The notes beneath the pieces are model-generated. The model was not told the origin of the DNA. It saw nothing but the letters and a program-made list of their open reading frames with translations, and searched no databases. A stretch of 64,000 nt of DNA from Silurus meridionalis (lineage: Eukaryota > Chordata > Actinopteri > Siluriformes > Siluridae), in assembly GCF_014805685.1 (NCBI RefSeq), contig NC_060911.1:15433712-15497711 (forward strand), written 5' to 3'. The position numbers were made by a program, and so were the translations under genes. Below, one piece after another: positions 23,070 to 35,782 of this stretch. Numbering within the stretch: position 1 is the stretch's first letter; every line of letters begins with the position of its first letter.

Positions 23070-25254
23070 TCACTGAATCACAAAATCAAAGGCAGCCAAC
23101 TCAGCAGCCCACCTTTGCTCGGTAGCACCTAACTTGGCTGTAGCCAGATGACTTAGTGGGTTGTTATCCATACGTACGACACACTTATGTCCCAACAGAT
23201 ATTCACGAAATTTCTCAGCCATGGCCCACTTAAGGGCCAAGAATTCGAGCCTCATTGAACTATAAGTGGCCGTATTCCGTTCTGCAGGCCAAAGACCGCG
23301 GCTAGCGTATGCAACGGGTCTAACCTTCCCTTCAACTTCCTGCGACAACACAGCTCCAAGCCCTGCATAGCTGGCATCGACCTCCAATATAAAAGGCCGT
23401 GTAAAGTCTGCATACGCCAACACTGGCGCAGTAGTAAGCTTTCGCTTCAACGATTGAAATGACTCCTCACATTGTGGAGACCACACCGCTGCCAACTCTA
23501 AACTGCGCTTACCTACCTTACCTCGTGTTAGCGCTGCCACTATTCGATGTAACGGAGCCGCCAACTTGGCGAACCCTTCAACAAAATGCCTATAGTAACT
23601 GGCAAACCCCAGGAAGGCCCGCAGCTCGGCCACCGTCACAGGACAAGGCCACTGAGCCACGGCCTCAACCTTACCCGGGTCTGTTGCTACTCCCGAGGCA
23701 GAGATTACATGCCCCAAATATGTAACCTTTTCCTGAAAGAACGCATTTTCCAGTTTAACATTAAGGCCTTCGGCCCTTAAGCGACTCAGCACCATCCTTA
23801 ACCGCTCTAAATGCTGTTGCACTGATGAAGAGAACACAATAATGTCATCTAAGTACAACAAAACAGACTGGTGCCGCTGGTCACCAAAGAGCTGCTCCAT
23901 CAGGCGCTGGAACGTACTTGGCGCATTGCACAAACCAAACGGAATCCGATTCTATTCGAATAACCCAAATGGCGTGCAAAAGGCAGTCTTGGGATGGTCG
24001 GATTCAGAGACGGGAACTTGGTTATACCCGCTGGCCAGATCTAAAGTGGAAAACCAGTGGGCACCAGTCAATGAATCCAACGTCTCCTCAATCCGAGGTA
24101 ATGGAAATGCATCCTTCCGCGTTTTGGAATTAAGCTGATAGTAGTCTACGCACATACGTAAACTACCGTCCTTCTTCCTAACCAACATGATGGGGAGGCG
24201 ATGGGCTGCAACTCTCCCGGATGATTTGTGAGTCTAACAACTGACTGATGTGGGTCTTAACCACTTCATACTCGGGTGGTGGAATACGTCGGTACCGCTG
24301 CCGAACTGGAATGTCGTCGGTTAGGGGGATCTCGTGGGAGAGTAAGTTGGTACAACCCAGGTCTTCTTCGTGTTTCGAGAACACATTTTGATACTCATGA
24401 AGGAGAGCCCTAACCTGCTCCTGTTCCTCGACCGACAGTCCTCCTAAATCAACCGACTCTATCTGCGCCAACATATCCGATGTATCACAAGAGGCCACCT
24501 GCGCAATCACGGTTGAGACCTCGGTCAATCCATTTGGTAGCCCCACTAAATATACCTCCCTTAACATTCCAATAACCGTAGTGGGATGCAGTACTACGTC
24601 GACGGTACCGACATTTATAACAGGGACCAAGACAGTCTCCCCTCTCACCTGTACTAAAGAGGGTGAAGCCAATAGTCCCGCAGGCAAACCGGTCTCGGTA
24701 GGCTCAAACAACACTGTCTTACCAGCGAGCAAGGAGGAACAGGTGGCCGTGACGAACGTCAAAGTGCCGCCAGAAATGCGGCATACCTGACGCCCCCTTA
24801 CCTTTACATTATTCCCACGGTCAGCATCACAGACAACTTGTTGGCAATTTTGAAATACACGGGTCATATTTTTATCCTCGACCACACATGGCAACTCGAA
24901 TAAACTGGATCCGTGCCGACCGAACAGCTCCCGATAACAACGACTAAGCACATTCATGCCCAAAATACCAGGCGTGTTTGTGCCACTGCCCAGAGGATCA
25001 CGGACCACCAACAGACCACAACCAGGGATTTTACTACCACACAATTCAATATTCAATTCGAGATAGCCAATATACGGAATTTCCAGTCCATTCGCTGCGC
25101 GGAGCTGCAGCCAGTGACATGACTGTAAACGATCCGGGCCCCAAGGCTCAAACTGTAACCGGAAACAAGATTCCGTGATGGTAGACACCATGGAACCAGT
25201 ATCTACCAGACAGGGCACTAAAACCCCCCAAGATTTACAACAAGGTGTGGACAT
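23070..25254 (-). pseudogene. Gypsy protease / reverse transcriptase / RNase H, interior 1
   Basis: Three adjoining frames. The first (24,178-25,254) holds the protease motif LVDTGS. The second (23,952-24,188) holds the RT motifs VRKKDGSLRMC and FSTLDLASGYNQ. The third (23,070-23,933) holds the RT catalytic LLYLDDIIV and the RNase H start LEVDASYAGLG. Breaks are a frameshift near 24,190 (two single-base losses relative to interior 2) and an in-frame TAG just after PFGLFE, which is also present in interior 2. Confidence 0.88.
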
Positions 25255-25382
25255 GAGGACACTAAACGGGGAGCAATCTTATTAACAATATGAGAGCCAC
25301 GCACACTCCCTACCGAACTGTGGCTCAACAGCTCGGTAGGCGCTAGTTTTCCGAACGGTTAAGGCCAGGCAAGGACCTTGGT

Positions 25383-26392
25383 TCACCGGTCGAAGAGGCA
25401 ACAACTGGGCATGGCAGAGGCGAGAGGGAGAGGCTCCCATCGCACTCCTTGCAAATGACCCGGTTGTTGACACCGTCGACAGTTAAATTGAGCTGGACGA
25501 GGTGCACGACCTTGGGAAAAGGTAGTCTGACTCTGGGCGATAGTTTGGGTAAGCAAATCTAACTGCTGCTGCTGCCAATGCAGCATTTCTCGTAGCTCAT
25601 TTAACTCAGATGTACGACTTCCCTGAGCCCAACCTATCTCTGGACTTCCCCGGACCTCATACTGGATTCCGCTCACCAGGGGGACCGACTGACTTCTACC
25701 CCTAGCAACCCCTGGCAATCTCTCGTTCCCAACGAATCCCTTCTCCCCAAACCTCTAGCAACGTTATAGTGGGCTGACGTCGTATCAGTTGTTTTAATTC
25801 TCTACGAAGCGCATTATCTAAAACGCATTCAACGAATTGATCTCGCACAATGAAATCACCATTTAAAACTTCACGTGGTGACTGGCTTTTTACCCTCTCA
25901 AAAAGACTCAACAATACCAAGGAGAACTCCAATAATGTTTCTCCTTCACGCTGCTGCCGAGAGAAAAATGTTTCTTGCAGCACAATATACGACTCTGCAC
26001 AACCATACACTTCACGCAATGCTGCAATAATTTTGTCCGGATCGCTCTTATCAGCACTAGACCGGTGGGTGATCATACAGGAAAAAGGCTTGCTACCTAG
26101 GGATCATATTACGAACTCGCATACATGCTTGGGCCTCCTCAAGCCACTCATCGATACTGATACCAGACCTGCCATTGAAATTTGGGCAGCGTTGATCCCT
26201 CGGAATAAATACAAATCGTTCAACTGTACCGGCACTCACCTCAGTTGATCGTGGTGTAGATGGGCATGCTGCACTAACAGAAGGTGCGCCAGGATCTGGC
26301 AGCTCAACCGCCGCACGTTCCTGTCGCAACCTCTCATTATCCAGCTGTAATTGCGCTACTAAATCCCGCATCTCCTGCAATTCATTATCCAT
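25383..26392 (-). pseudogene. Gypsy gag, interior 1
   Basis: Start ATG at 26392 (MDNELQEMRD, coiled-coil-like). A stop after RNMIPR and a frameshift near 26,070 separate the N-terminal part from the capsid-like part with LQETFFSRQQREGETLLEFS. A further shift near 25,710 precedes the zinc knuckle, which here is damaged (CRRCQQPGHLQG has no final Cys). Interior 2 shares the central frameshift. Confidence 0.8.
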
Positions 26393-26520
26393 GGCGTGCT
26401 ACAAAAGGTACTCACCCAACCACTGTTCTATCACCAGTTTGCTATAAAAACACACAAAGAAAAGAAAGAAGGAAAAAAAAAAATCTCTCCTCAAAGTCTG
26501 AATCTGATAACCAGTCGAAC

Positions 26521-26538
26521 ATCCTGCCGACTACGCCA
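26521..26538 (-). other. tRNA-Ser primer binding site, interior 1
   Basis: Minus strand TGGCGTAGTCGGCAGGAT, 2 nt after the LTR end. It is complementary to the 3' end of vertebrate tRNA-Ser including CCA (GTTCGAATCCTGCCGACTACG + CCA, from memory of the tRNA family). Confidence 0.85.
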
Positions 26539-26540
26539 AA

Positions 26541-27945
26541 TGTGGTGTTACCAACTAATAATTTGTACCGACTACGCCACCCGGGGGCTATTTCCGGGGG
26601 AATGCCCTCAACCTTAAGGCACACAGGTTCATCACGACTGGGTCAGGTATCAGACCAGAGTTGAGTGAATAACAAAAAAAAACTTTATTTAAAATAATCA
26701 CATTTTATTCACTACATCAAATAGTAAAAAACAGAGAAAAAAAGACAAACACTTCAGGGTGGGAGAAGGCCTGATGTCCTAAGCAGAGAGCACACAGGGT
26801 CCTAAGCAGAGAGAACACTCACACGTGCACACACGCACCACAGCACACCACACCTCACTGTGAACACTGCACTGCAATCAGGTAAGGAACCCACCACCAC
26901 AAGATGCTAATCTGCTGCCACTGGCCACCCCACTCCTGAAGGCAAAAAAACCAGAAAAGTCATTTAAAACAGAAATTAATCAAGCATCGCATTACAACAG
27001 CCTGGCTCTCGACACAGTCAACAGCCCCAAAACTGCTCGTTACTTGATTTATACAGAGGCACGTGAACAGAGGAAATGCACTTAACAGATCACAAAAGAA
27101 TAGAAAATAACTACATTAATTAGGAAGAAAACAAAAAAAACATTATACCACAAATTCAAACTAATAAAAGAATAGAAATCAAAAGAAATGGATTCCCATT
27201 AAAGTAGGAAACCTCAACCCAATAAGGTTAGGAAAATAATAAACAAAAGAATAAAGCTAATGCAAAAATAAATGATTAAATCACAACACAAAGAATCAGG
27301 TAATGACTACCCTGTAACACGCCACTTCTAAATCAGTTACTCACACTACCGTTGAAATAAGCACCATGCCCCGGTCCAGCTGATCCTGCAGGTAGTTAAA
27401 TGCTGTAACAAGAAACTGTTAGCATACAAGAGCAGCAAAATGTCAATCAGCTGGTGCCAAATGGAAGTAACACGGAGCTCCAGAGAACAGGAACGTTAAT
27501 TAACAATGTCCAACTGAACCCAGCGAAGCAGACAACGCAGAGCGAAGCAGGCAAAGCAGAGCACAGATGATGTAGCGGAGCAGCTGCAGTCGGAAAAAGC
27601 AGACAGTCAAGCCAACATCAAAGCGGTGTAAACAATGCACATAGCACAGGAAAGCCACACAGCAAGCGAAAACGTCCCTTGCACATTGACCCGCACCTGT
27701 ACGGCGACTCACGAGGCACGGATGCAGACGTTTAATAAGCACGTCTTCCTAAACACTTAGCGGCTTCCCCACAAAGCTCCTCAGTCCACCCTTGCCACTA
27801 TCCGCACGTAAACCCGGAAGTACGGCGGCTCGCTCGCGGACAAAGAGCAAACGCACCCACAACACAAACCGAAACGACTTTATAGGCAGGTAAATGAGCA
27901 TAATCAGCCTCAGCTGACTAGATGACATCAGACCATACTGCTACA
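26541..27945 (-). repeat. LTR2 (shared middle LTR)
   Basis: 1,405 bp, serving as 5' LTR of interior 1 and 3' LTR of interior 2. Single U5 end unit. Carries the AGCAGAGAGCACACAGGG insertion. Confidence 0.9.
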
Positions 27946-28187
27946 TTCTACCCCCCCATTCGTCATCGTCGTCCCAACAGTGGAGTATTTAAACCCAAGA
28001 CCCTAATTCCAGGGCCTGAAAAATGCCATGACTGCATTAGCCCCACAAGCTAAAGGATCTGGAGCACACACATTTCCAGCTCTTACCGTTCGTGGTAAAT
28101 GGTGCACATTAGAATGTTGACCTGCCCCTACTCGTCCTGTCCGACGTGGAACCACCCCTAATGGATTAGGAGGGTTCAGGAGGAGAC

Positions 28188-29625
28188 CTACCAGGGTACC
28201 AACTCAACATTAAACGTATCTATAAATGCCGGAGGATCATCTGCAAGCACCATCCCTGATGGGTCTGGCCTTGCAATGCTCCCCCCGTGAGCTAATGGTG
28301 GAACCTCAGAAACCACATATGCCAGGTCCCCATCTTCTAATTCTATCTCGGGCTCCAAAGGCACTGGTGATTCATCTGGACCCGCAGAGAGGTCATTTGA
28401 TACCACCTCCCCTTGGGCTCGAGGTTTCAATGCAGACCGAACTCAACTCAGGTCACTTTCTGGAGCTACTGTATACACTGAACCACCAGACAGAGGGGCT
28501 TTAACCACCTGATATACAGTGGAGCTCCATAGATCATGTATCTTATGTCGACCCCGGACCCCATAGTCTCTCAGATAAACCAACTGGCCCTCCCACAACG
28601 GCAGCTCTTTTACCCGTTGATCATGCCCTGCTTTACGCCGCTTGCCGCAGCCTGCAGCCACTCCGGGCACCATCAACCGCCACCTGCAGCTGTGCCTGAT
28701 GCTCCTCTATCCACTTGTGGACTCGACCTGCCACAGGCTCTCGTACCTGACCGAGCAGGAAATCTATAGGCAACCTTGGCTCTTGCCCAAACATTAAAAA
28801 GAAAGGCGACTCACCAGTAGCTTGGTGAGGAGTGGTGTTATAACAAAACACCACCTGGGCTAGGCAAGATGCCCAATCTCTCTTCCGATCGGTGGGCAAG
28901 GTCCGCAACAAATTGTGTAAGGTCCGATTGAACGGCTGGATGGTATGGAGTGCTGCGTGACCTTCCCACCTCATACAGGCTGCACAACTGTTGAATCAGG
29001 CTGGACTCAAAATTGCGGCCCTGGTCGGAATGAATCCGACCAGGAACCCCAAATTTGAAGAACCACTCCTCTACCAAGACCCTGGCCACAGTACTAGCCT
29101 GCTGATCCCAAGTAGGAATTGCCACCGTGAACTTACTGAAAACGTCAGTCATCACAAGCACGTTTTCTTGCCCAGCCTGAGACGGCTCTAACACAGTAAA
29201 ATCAACGGCTACAATCTCATTTGGACGAGATGCCAATAAGTGGCCCATGTAGCTTCGAGGAATTGGTGCCACATCTTTAGCTTGTTGACACCGCCGCACT
29301 TCTGAACCCACTGAGCCACATCTGCGGACATACCTGGCCAGTAACAGTGTTGCCGTACCAGCTCCAAGGCCCGTTCAACACCTTGGTGTCCATGCTGCTG
29401 ATGTAAAGAAGTTAACACCTCTGGCTGTAAAGAAACTGGCACGACAACCTGAAGCACTATCTCCCCTCCATCGGGCCGGGAAGCCCTACGATATAATAGG
29501 CCCTCTTGCTTTACTAACCGGTCCCATTGCCGGAGAAGTGTAATCACTGGCTTAGCAAGAGTCCGTCGCTCCTGCGGGCCTGGGCGCTGCCCTCGCCGCC
29601 AAAACCTCAAGGCTTCCCCTACCAC
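28188..29625 (-). pseudogene. Gypsy integrase region, interior 2 (catalytic Glu deleted)
   Basis: Frames at 29,209-29,625 (zinc module, damaged at KCGGVNK), 28,838-29,311 (core with VAVDFTVLE and HSDQGRNF) and 28,188-28,974. About 24 bases present in interior 1 at 22,262-22,285 are missing near 28,935. This removes the segment with the third catalytic residue (Glu) and shifts the frame. Non-functional. Confidence 0.85.
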
Positions 29626-29803
29626 TGGGTCCGCCTGCTGTAAAGTGCTAATATCAGGTGCCTAGCGACTGGGCCAAGCCTGCATCGCATGCAAAGTGGT
29701 AACCTCCGCTTGGCCTACGATCACTGAATCACAAAATCAAAGGCAGCCAACTCAGCAGCCCACCTTTGCTCGGTAGCACCTAACTTGGCTGTAGCCAGAT
29801 GAC

Positions 29804-31860
29804 TTAGTGGGTTGTTATCCATACGTACGACACACTTATGTCCCAACAGATATTCACGAAATTTCTCAGCCATGGCCCACTTAAGGGCCAAGAATTGAAA
29901 CTCATTGAACTATAAGTGGCGTATTCCGTTCTGCAGGTCAAGACCGCGGCTAGCGTATGCGACGGGTCTAACCTTCCCTTCAACTTCCTGCGACAACACA
30001 GCTCCGAGCCCTGCATAACTGGCATCAACCTCCAATATAAAAGGCCGTGTAAAGTCTGCATACGCCAACACTGGCGCAGTAGTAAGCTTTCGCTTCAAAG
30101 ATTGAAATGACTCCTCACATTGTGGAGACCACACCGCTGCCAACTCTAAACTGCGCTTACCTACCTTACCTCGTGTTAGCGCTGCCACTATTCGATGTAA
30201 CGGAGCCGCCAACTTGGCGAACCCTTCAACAAAATGCCTATAGTAACTGGCAAACCCCAGGAAGGTCCGCAGCTCGGCCACCGTCACAGGACAAGGCCAC
30301 TGAGCCACGGCCTCAACCTTACCCGGGTCTGTTGCTACTCCCGAGGCAGAGATTACATGCCCCAAATATGTAACCTTTTCCTGAAAGAACGCGCATTTTT
30401 CCAGTTTAACATTAAGGCCTTCGGCCCTTAAGCGACTCAGCACCATCCTTAACCGCTCTAAATGCTGTTGCACTGATGAAGAGAACACAATAATGTCATC
30501 TAAGTACAACAAAACAGACTGGTGCCGCTGGTCACCAAAGAGCTGCTCCATCAGGCGCTGGAACGTACTTGGCGCATTGCACAAACCAAACGGAATCCGA
30601 TTCTATTCGAATAACCCAAATGGCGTGCAAAAGGCAGTCTTGGGATGGTCGGATTCAGAGACGGGAACTTGGTTATACCCGCTGGCCAGATCTAAAGTGG
30701 AAAACCAGTGGGCACCAGTCAATGAATCCAACGTCTCCTCAATCCGAGGTAATGGAAATGCATCCTTCCGCGTTTTGGAATTAAGCTGACGGTAGTCTAC
30801 GCACATGCGTAAGCTACCGTCCTTCTTCCTAACCAACATGATGGGGGAGGCGTATGGGCTGCAACTCTCCCGGATGATTTGTGAGTCTAACAACTGACTG
30901 ATGTGGGTCTTAACCACTTCATACTCGGGTGGTGGAATACGTCGGTACCGCTGCCGAACTGGAATGTCGTCGGTTAGGGGGATCTCGTGGGAGAGTAAGT
31001 TGGTACAACCCAGGTCTTCTTCGTGTTTCGAGAACACATTTTGATACTCATGAAGGAGAGCCCTAACCTGCTCCTGTTCCTCGACCGACAGTCCTCCTAA
31101 ATCACCCGACTCTATCTGCGCCAACATATCCGATGTATCACAAGAGGCCACCTGCGCAATCACGGTTGAGACCTCGGTCAATCCATTTGGTAGCCCCACT
31201 AAATATACCTCCCTTAGCATTCCAATAACCGTAGTGGGATGCAGTACTACGTCGACGGTACCGACATTTATAACAGGGACCAAGACAGTCTCCTCTCACC
31301 TGTACTAAAGAGGGTGAAGCCAATAGTCCCGCAGGCAAACCGGTCTCGGTAGGCTCAAACAACACTGTCTTACCAGCGAGCAAGGAGGAACACGTGGCCG
31401 TAACGAACGTCAAAGTGCCGCCAGAAATGCGGCATACCTGACGCCCCCTTACCTTTACATTATTCCCACGGTCAGCATCGCAGACAACTTGTTGGCAATT
31501 TTGAAATACTTGGGTCATATTTTCATCCTCGACCACACTTGGCAACTCGAACAAAGTGAATCCGTGTCGACCGAACAGCTCCCGATAACAACGACTAAGC
31601 ACATTCATGCCCAAAATACCAGGCGTGTCTGTGCCACTGCCCGGAGGATCACGGACCACCAACACACCACAACCAGGGATTTTACTACCACACAATTCAA
31701 TATCCAATTCGAGATAGCCAATATACGGAATTTCCAGTCCATTCACTGCGCGGAGCATGACTGTAAACGATCCGAGCCCCAAGGCTCAAACTGTAACCGG
31801 AAACAAGATTCCGTGATGGTAGACACCATGGAACCAGTATCTACCAGACAGGGTACTAAA
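29804..31860 (-). pseudogene. Gypsy protease / RT / RNase H, interior 2
   Basis: Frames at 31,138-31,782 (protease to linker), 30,603-31,283 (RT N-terminal half) and 29,910-30,584 (LLYLDDIIV, RNase H). It shares with interior 1 the TAG after PFGLFE. It has its own frameshift near 31,290 (loss of two C's) and damage in RNase H near 29,900-29,935. Confidence 0.85.
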
Positions 31861-31979
31861 CCCCCCCCAAGATTTACAACAAGGTGTGGACATGGACACT
31901 AAACGGGGAGCAATCCTATTAACAATATGAGAGCCACGCACACTCCCTACCGAACTGTGGCTCAACAGCTCGGTAGGCG

Positions 31980-33036
31980 CTAGTTTTCCGAACGGTTAAG
32001 GCCAGGCAAGGACCTTGGTTCACCGGTCGAAGGGGCAACAACTGGGCATGGCAGAGGGCGAGAGGGGAGAGGCTCCCCATCGCACTCCCTTGACAAATGA
32101 CCCGGTTTTTGACACCGTCGACAGATCAATTGAGCTGAACGAGGTGCACGAGCTTGGGAAAAGGTAGTCCGATTCCGGGCGATAGTTTGGGTAAGCAAAT
32201 CTAGCTGCTGCTGCTGCCGATGCAGCATTTCTCGTAGCTCATTTAACTCAGATGTACGACTTCCCTGAGCCCAACCTATCTCTGGACTTCCCCGGACCTC
32301 ATACTGAATTCCGCTCACCAGGGGGACCGACTGACTTCTACCCCTAGCACCCCCTGGCAATCTCTCTCGTTCCCAACGAATCACTTCTCCCCGAACCTCT
32401 AGCAACGTTACAGTGGGCTGACGTCGTATCAGTTGTTTTAATTCTCTACGAAGCGCATTATCTAAAACGCATTCAACGAATTGATCTCGCACAATGAAAT
32501 CACCATTTAAAACTTTACGTGGCGACTGGCTTTTTACCCTCTCAAAAAGACTCAGCAACACCAAGGAGAACTCCAATAATGTTTCTCCTTCGCGCTGCCG
32601 CCAAGAGAAAAATGTTTCTTGCAGTGCAATATATGACTCTGCACAACCATACACTTCACGCAATGCTGCAATAATTTTGTCCGGATCGCTCTTATCAGCA
32701 CTAGACCGGTGGGTGATCATACAGGAAAAAGGCTTGCTCCCTAGGGATCATATTACGAACACGCATACACGCTTGGGCCTCCTCAAGCCACTCATCGATA
32801 CCGATACCAGACCTGCCATTGAAATTTGGGCAGCATCGATCCCTCGGAATAAATACAAATCGTTCAACTGTACCGGCACTCACCTCAGCTGATCGCGGTG
32901 TAGATGGGCATGCTGCACTAACAGAAGGTGCGCCAGGATCGGGCAGCTCAACCGCCGCATGCTCCTGTCGCAACCTCTCATTATCCAGCCGTAATTAGGC
33001 TATTATATCCCGCATCTCCTGCAATTCATTATCCAT
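31980..33036 (-). pseudogene. Gypsy gag, interior 2
   Basis: ATG at 33036, with a stop soon after (about 33,000). The central frameshift (about 32,708) is at the same place as in interior 1. The downstream frame 31,980-32,720 is open and includes an intact zinc knuckle CRRCQKPGHLSREC (C-x2-C-x4-H-x4-C). Confidence 0.82.
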
Positions 33037-33153
33037 GGCGTGCTACAAAAGGTACTCACCCAACCACTGTTCTGTCACCTGTTTACTATAAAACACACAA
33101 AGAAAAGAAAAAAAAAACTCTCCTCAAAGTCTGAATCTGATAACCAGTCGAAT

Positions 33154-33171
33154 ATCCTGCCGACTACGCCA
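33154..33171 (-). other. tRNA-Ser primer binding site, interior 2
   Basis: Same 18-nt site as interior 1, 2 nt from LTR3. A 12-nt copy of its start (TGGCGTAGTCGG) lies 41 nt away inside the LTR. Confidence 0.85.
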
Positions 33172-33173
33172 AA

Positions 33174-34562
33174 TGTGGTGTTACCAACTGATAATTTGTA
33201 CCGACTACGCCACCCGGGGGCTATTTCCGGGACTGCCCTCAACCTTAAGGCACACAGGTTCGTCACAACTGGGTCAGGTATCAGACCAGAGTTGAGTGAA
33301 TAACAAAAAAACTTTATTTAAAATAATCACATTTTATTCACTACATCAAATAGTAAAAACAGGAAAGAAGACAAACACTTCAGGGTGGGAGAAGGCCTGA
33401 TGTCATAAGCAGAGAGCACACAGGGTCCTAAGCAGAGAGAACACTCACACGTGCACACATGCACCACAGCACACCACACTTTACTGTGAACACTGCACTG
33501 CAATCAGGTAAGGAACCCACCACCACAAGATGCTAATCTGCTGACACTGGCCACCCCACTCCTGAAGGCAAAAGAGAAGACAGAAAAGTAATTTAAAACA
33601 CAACTTAAAACAAGCATCACATTACAACAGCCTGGCTCTCGACCCAGTCAACAGTCCAAAAACTGCTCGTTACTCGATTCGTACAGAGGCACATAAACAG
33701 AGGAAATGCACTTAACAGATCACAAAAGAAATAGAAAATAACTACATTAATTAGGAAGAAAACAAAAAAAACATTATACCACAAATTCAAACTAATAAAA
33801 AGAATAGAAATCAAAAGAAATGGATTCCCATTAAAGTAGGGAAACCTCAACCCGATAAGGTTAGAAAAATAATAAACAAAAGAATAAAGCTAATACAAAA
33901 ATAAATGATTAAATCACAACCCAAAGAATCAGGTAATGACTACCCTGTAACACGCCACTTCTAAATCAGTTACTCACACTACCGTTGGAAATAAGCACCA
34001 TGCCCCCGGTCCAGCTGATCTTGCAGGTAGTTAAATGCTGCAACAAGAAACTGTTAGCATACAAGAGCAGCAAAATGTTAATCAGCTGGTGCCAAATGGA
34101 AGTAACACGGAGCTCCAGAGAACAGGAACGTTAATTAACAATGTCCAACTGAACCCAGCGAAGCAGACAAAGCAGAGCACAGATGTAGCGCGGAGCAGCT
34201 GCAGTCGGATAAAGCAGACAGGCAAGCCAACATCAAAGTGGTGTAAACGATGCACATAGCGCAGGATAGCCACACAGCAAGCGAAAAGCCCACTATAGCA
34301 GCCCACTGTAATGTCCCTTGCACACTCACGAGGCACGGATGCAGACGTTTATTAACCACGTCTTCCTAAATGCTTAGCGGCTTCCCCACAAAGCTCCTCA
34401 GTCCACCCTTGCCACTATCCGCACGTAAACCCGGAAGTACGGTGGCTCGCTTGCGGACAAAGAGCAAACGTACCCACAACACAAACCAAAACGACTTTAT
34501 AGGCAGGTAAATGAGCATAATCAGCCTCAGCTGACTAGATGACATCAGACCATTCTGCTACA
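33174..34562 (-). repeat. LTR3 (5' LTR of the array)
   Basis: 1,389 bp, single U5 end unit. A local rearrangement near 34,290-34,320 (AAGCCCACTATAGCAGCCCA) replaces a stretch present in LTR2. Confidence 0.9.
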
Positions 34563-35345
34563 ATAAGCTCCACTGTTCTGGGAAGATGGTTTACTAGATT
34601 TTGTAGAGATTTTTAGAGATTTGTTGAGCCACAAGGGTCAGGTACTGATGTAGGAGAGGTGTAGCAATGGTAAGATCGGATCATTTTAGTGACTTGGTTC
34701 TTTGAAATCAAAATGAATAAATATTGTTTTATTAATCATTCAGTCCATTTGATCTGAAATTAAATAAAATGATTCACCTACATACCTACACACCACTGTC
34801 AACTATCGTCCAATCGTTCAATCATTTCAGTCCAATTATTTATATATGTATATTCTGTATAACTGCATAGCATCGATGGGAGTCACGTGATAAAAGAACG
34901 AACGACTCGGACTGGAAGAGTTGAGAAATGAACCACTCAATTCTGTTTCCTGTACATAACCTACAGAGATTTTGCGATGCTTTGCTCGTGGTCGTTCAGC
35001 AGAAAATAAACAAATCGTATTTTACATTTTGCTCGTAGAGACGACTCGTTCTAGAGTCACATGAAAGAGTCGTTCAAAATAAACGAATCGTTAATAAACG
35101 ACTCCTAGCTAGTTAGAAAACCTGGGGCGCATTTCGCGTTCACATTCATCATATTCATCCGAAGGTGTTTAGTAAAGTTGGAGCTCTATAGAAGGAGATC
35201 TTTCACAAACTTCCAACCAAAGATTTGGGTCACCTACTTCAAGTGAAGGAAACATTTTATGCTAGCTCTTCCAAAGACATCCTGTCCAAGTGTGTGGGAA
35301 GAACCACATATGGCTGGAGAAATCGTCTGTCCCAATACTTTTAGA
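34563..35345. mobile_element. Right part of the split Tc1 remnant
   Basis: Continuation of 19,744-19,825 after the Gypsy array, ending CCCAATACTTTTAGAAC. Coding capacity is lost. Confidence 0.7.
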
Positions 35346-35621
35346 ACATATAATGAAGTTCTAATATAAACACTAAGACGGATGAGTAAATTGGGTTCAT
35401 GTTAAAAAGTAATTCAAAATATACAATAATGTAAACTGTGGGATTTTGGTAGCAGGTCTATGCCTCAGCCACTAGATGGTGCAGGTGTTATGTTTATGAG
35501 ATATGGAACCCAGGCAGATAAATCGCAGTCAATAGGAAAAGGTCACCACAAGGTCAAATGTTTGTTATATTCTATAATTCCATTGATGTTGTACTGCGGT
35601 ACAAGGATTGTAATAATAACC

Positions 35622-35782
35622 TGAACACCAGGGAAGTGGAAGCTCAGAGTTTAAGGTGCCAAACAGATGATCAGAAGGATGTGAGTTCAAATCCCAGCAC
35701 CACTAACCGACTTCTGCTGGGCCCATTAGCAAGGCCCCTGACCCTGTATAAGTGAGAATTGTAAGAAATTCTTCTGCTGACA
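35622..35782 (+). mobile_element. tRNA-derived SINE insertion
   Basis: About 160 bp absent from unit 1 (empty site at about 9,480, TAATAATAACCACCAGC). Contains a B-box-like GAGTTCAAATCCCAGCACCA and the A-box region GAAGCTCAGAGTTTAAGG, so it derives from a tRNA. Flanking AACC/AAACC suggests a short target duplication. Confidence 0.65.

Larger units (their letters stand above)
19826..34562 (-). mobile_element. Tandem Gypsy LTR retrotransposon array (3 LTRs, 2 interiors)
   Basis: Minus-strand order is LTR3, interior 2, LTR2, interior 1, LTR1. LTRs begin TGTAGCAG and end CCACA. The array is flanked by a 4-bp target duplication ATAA (19,822-19,825 and 34,563-34,566), and unit 1 shows the uninterrupted target at about 8,568. 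Each interior has a tRNA-Ser primer site, gag, protease, reverse transcriptase, RNase H and integrase in Gypsy order, and a G-rich polypurine tract. No envelope gene is seen. Both interiors are disabled by stops and frameshifts. Confidence 0.92.

Noticed and set aside
21277..26392. Host gene domesticated from gag or integrase
   Set aside because: Although the integrase frame is long, it sits in a complete LTR element with primer site, polypurine tract and target duplication, and the neighbouring frames are broken.
19826..34562. Endogenous retrovirus with envelope
   Set aside because: Between integrase and LTR there is only the polypurine tract. No envelope-like frame or transmembrane segment is seen, so a Gypsy retrotransposon is the simpler reading.
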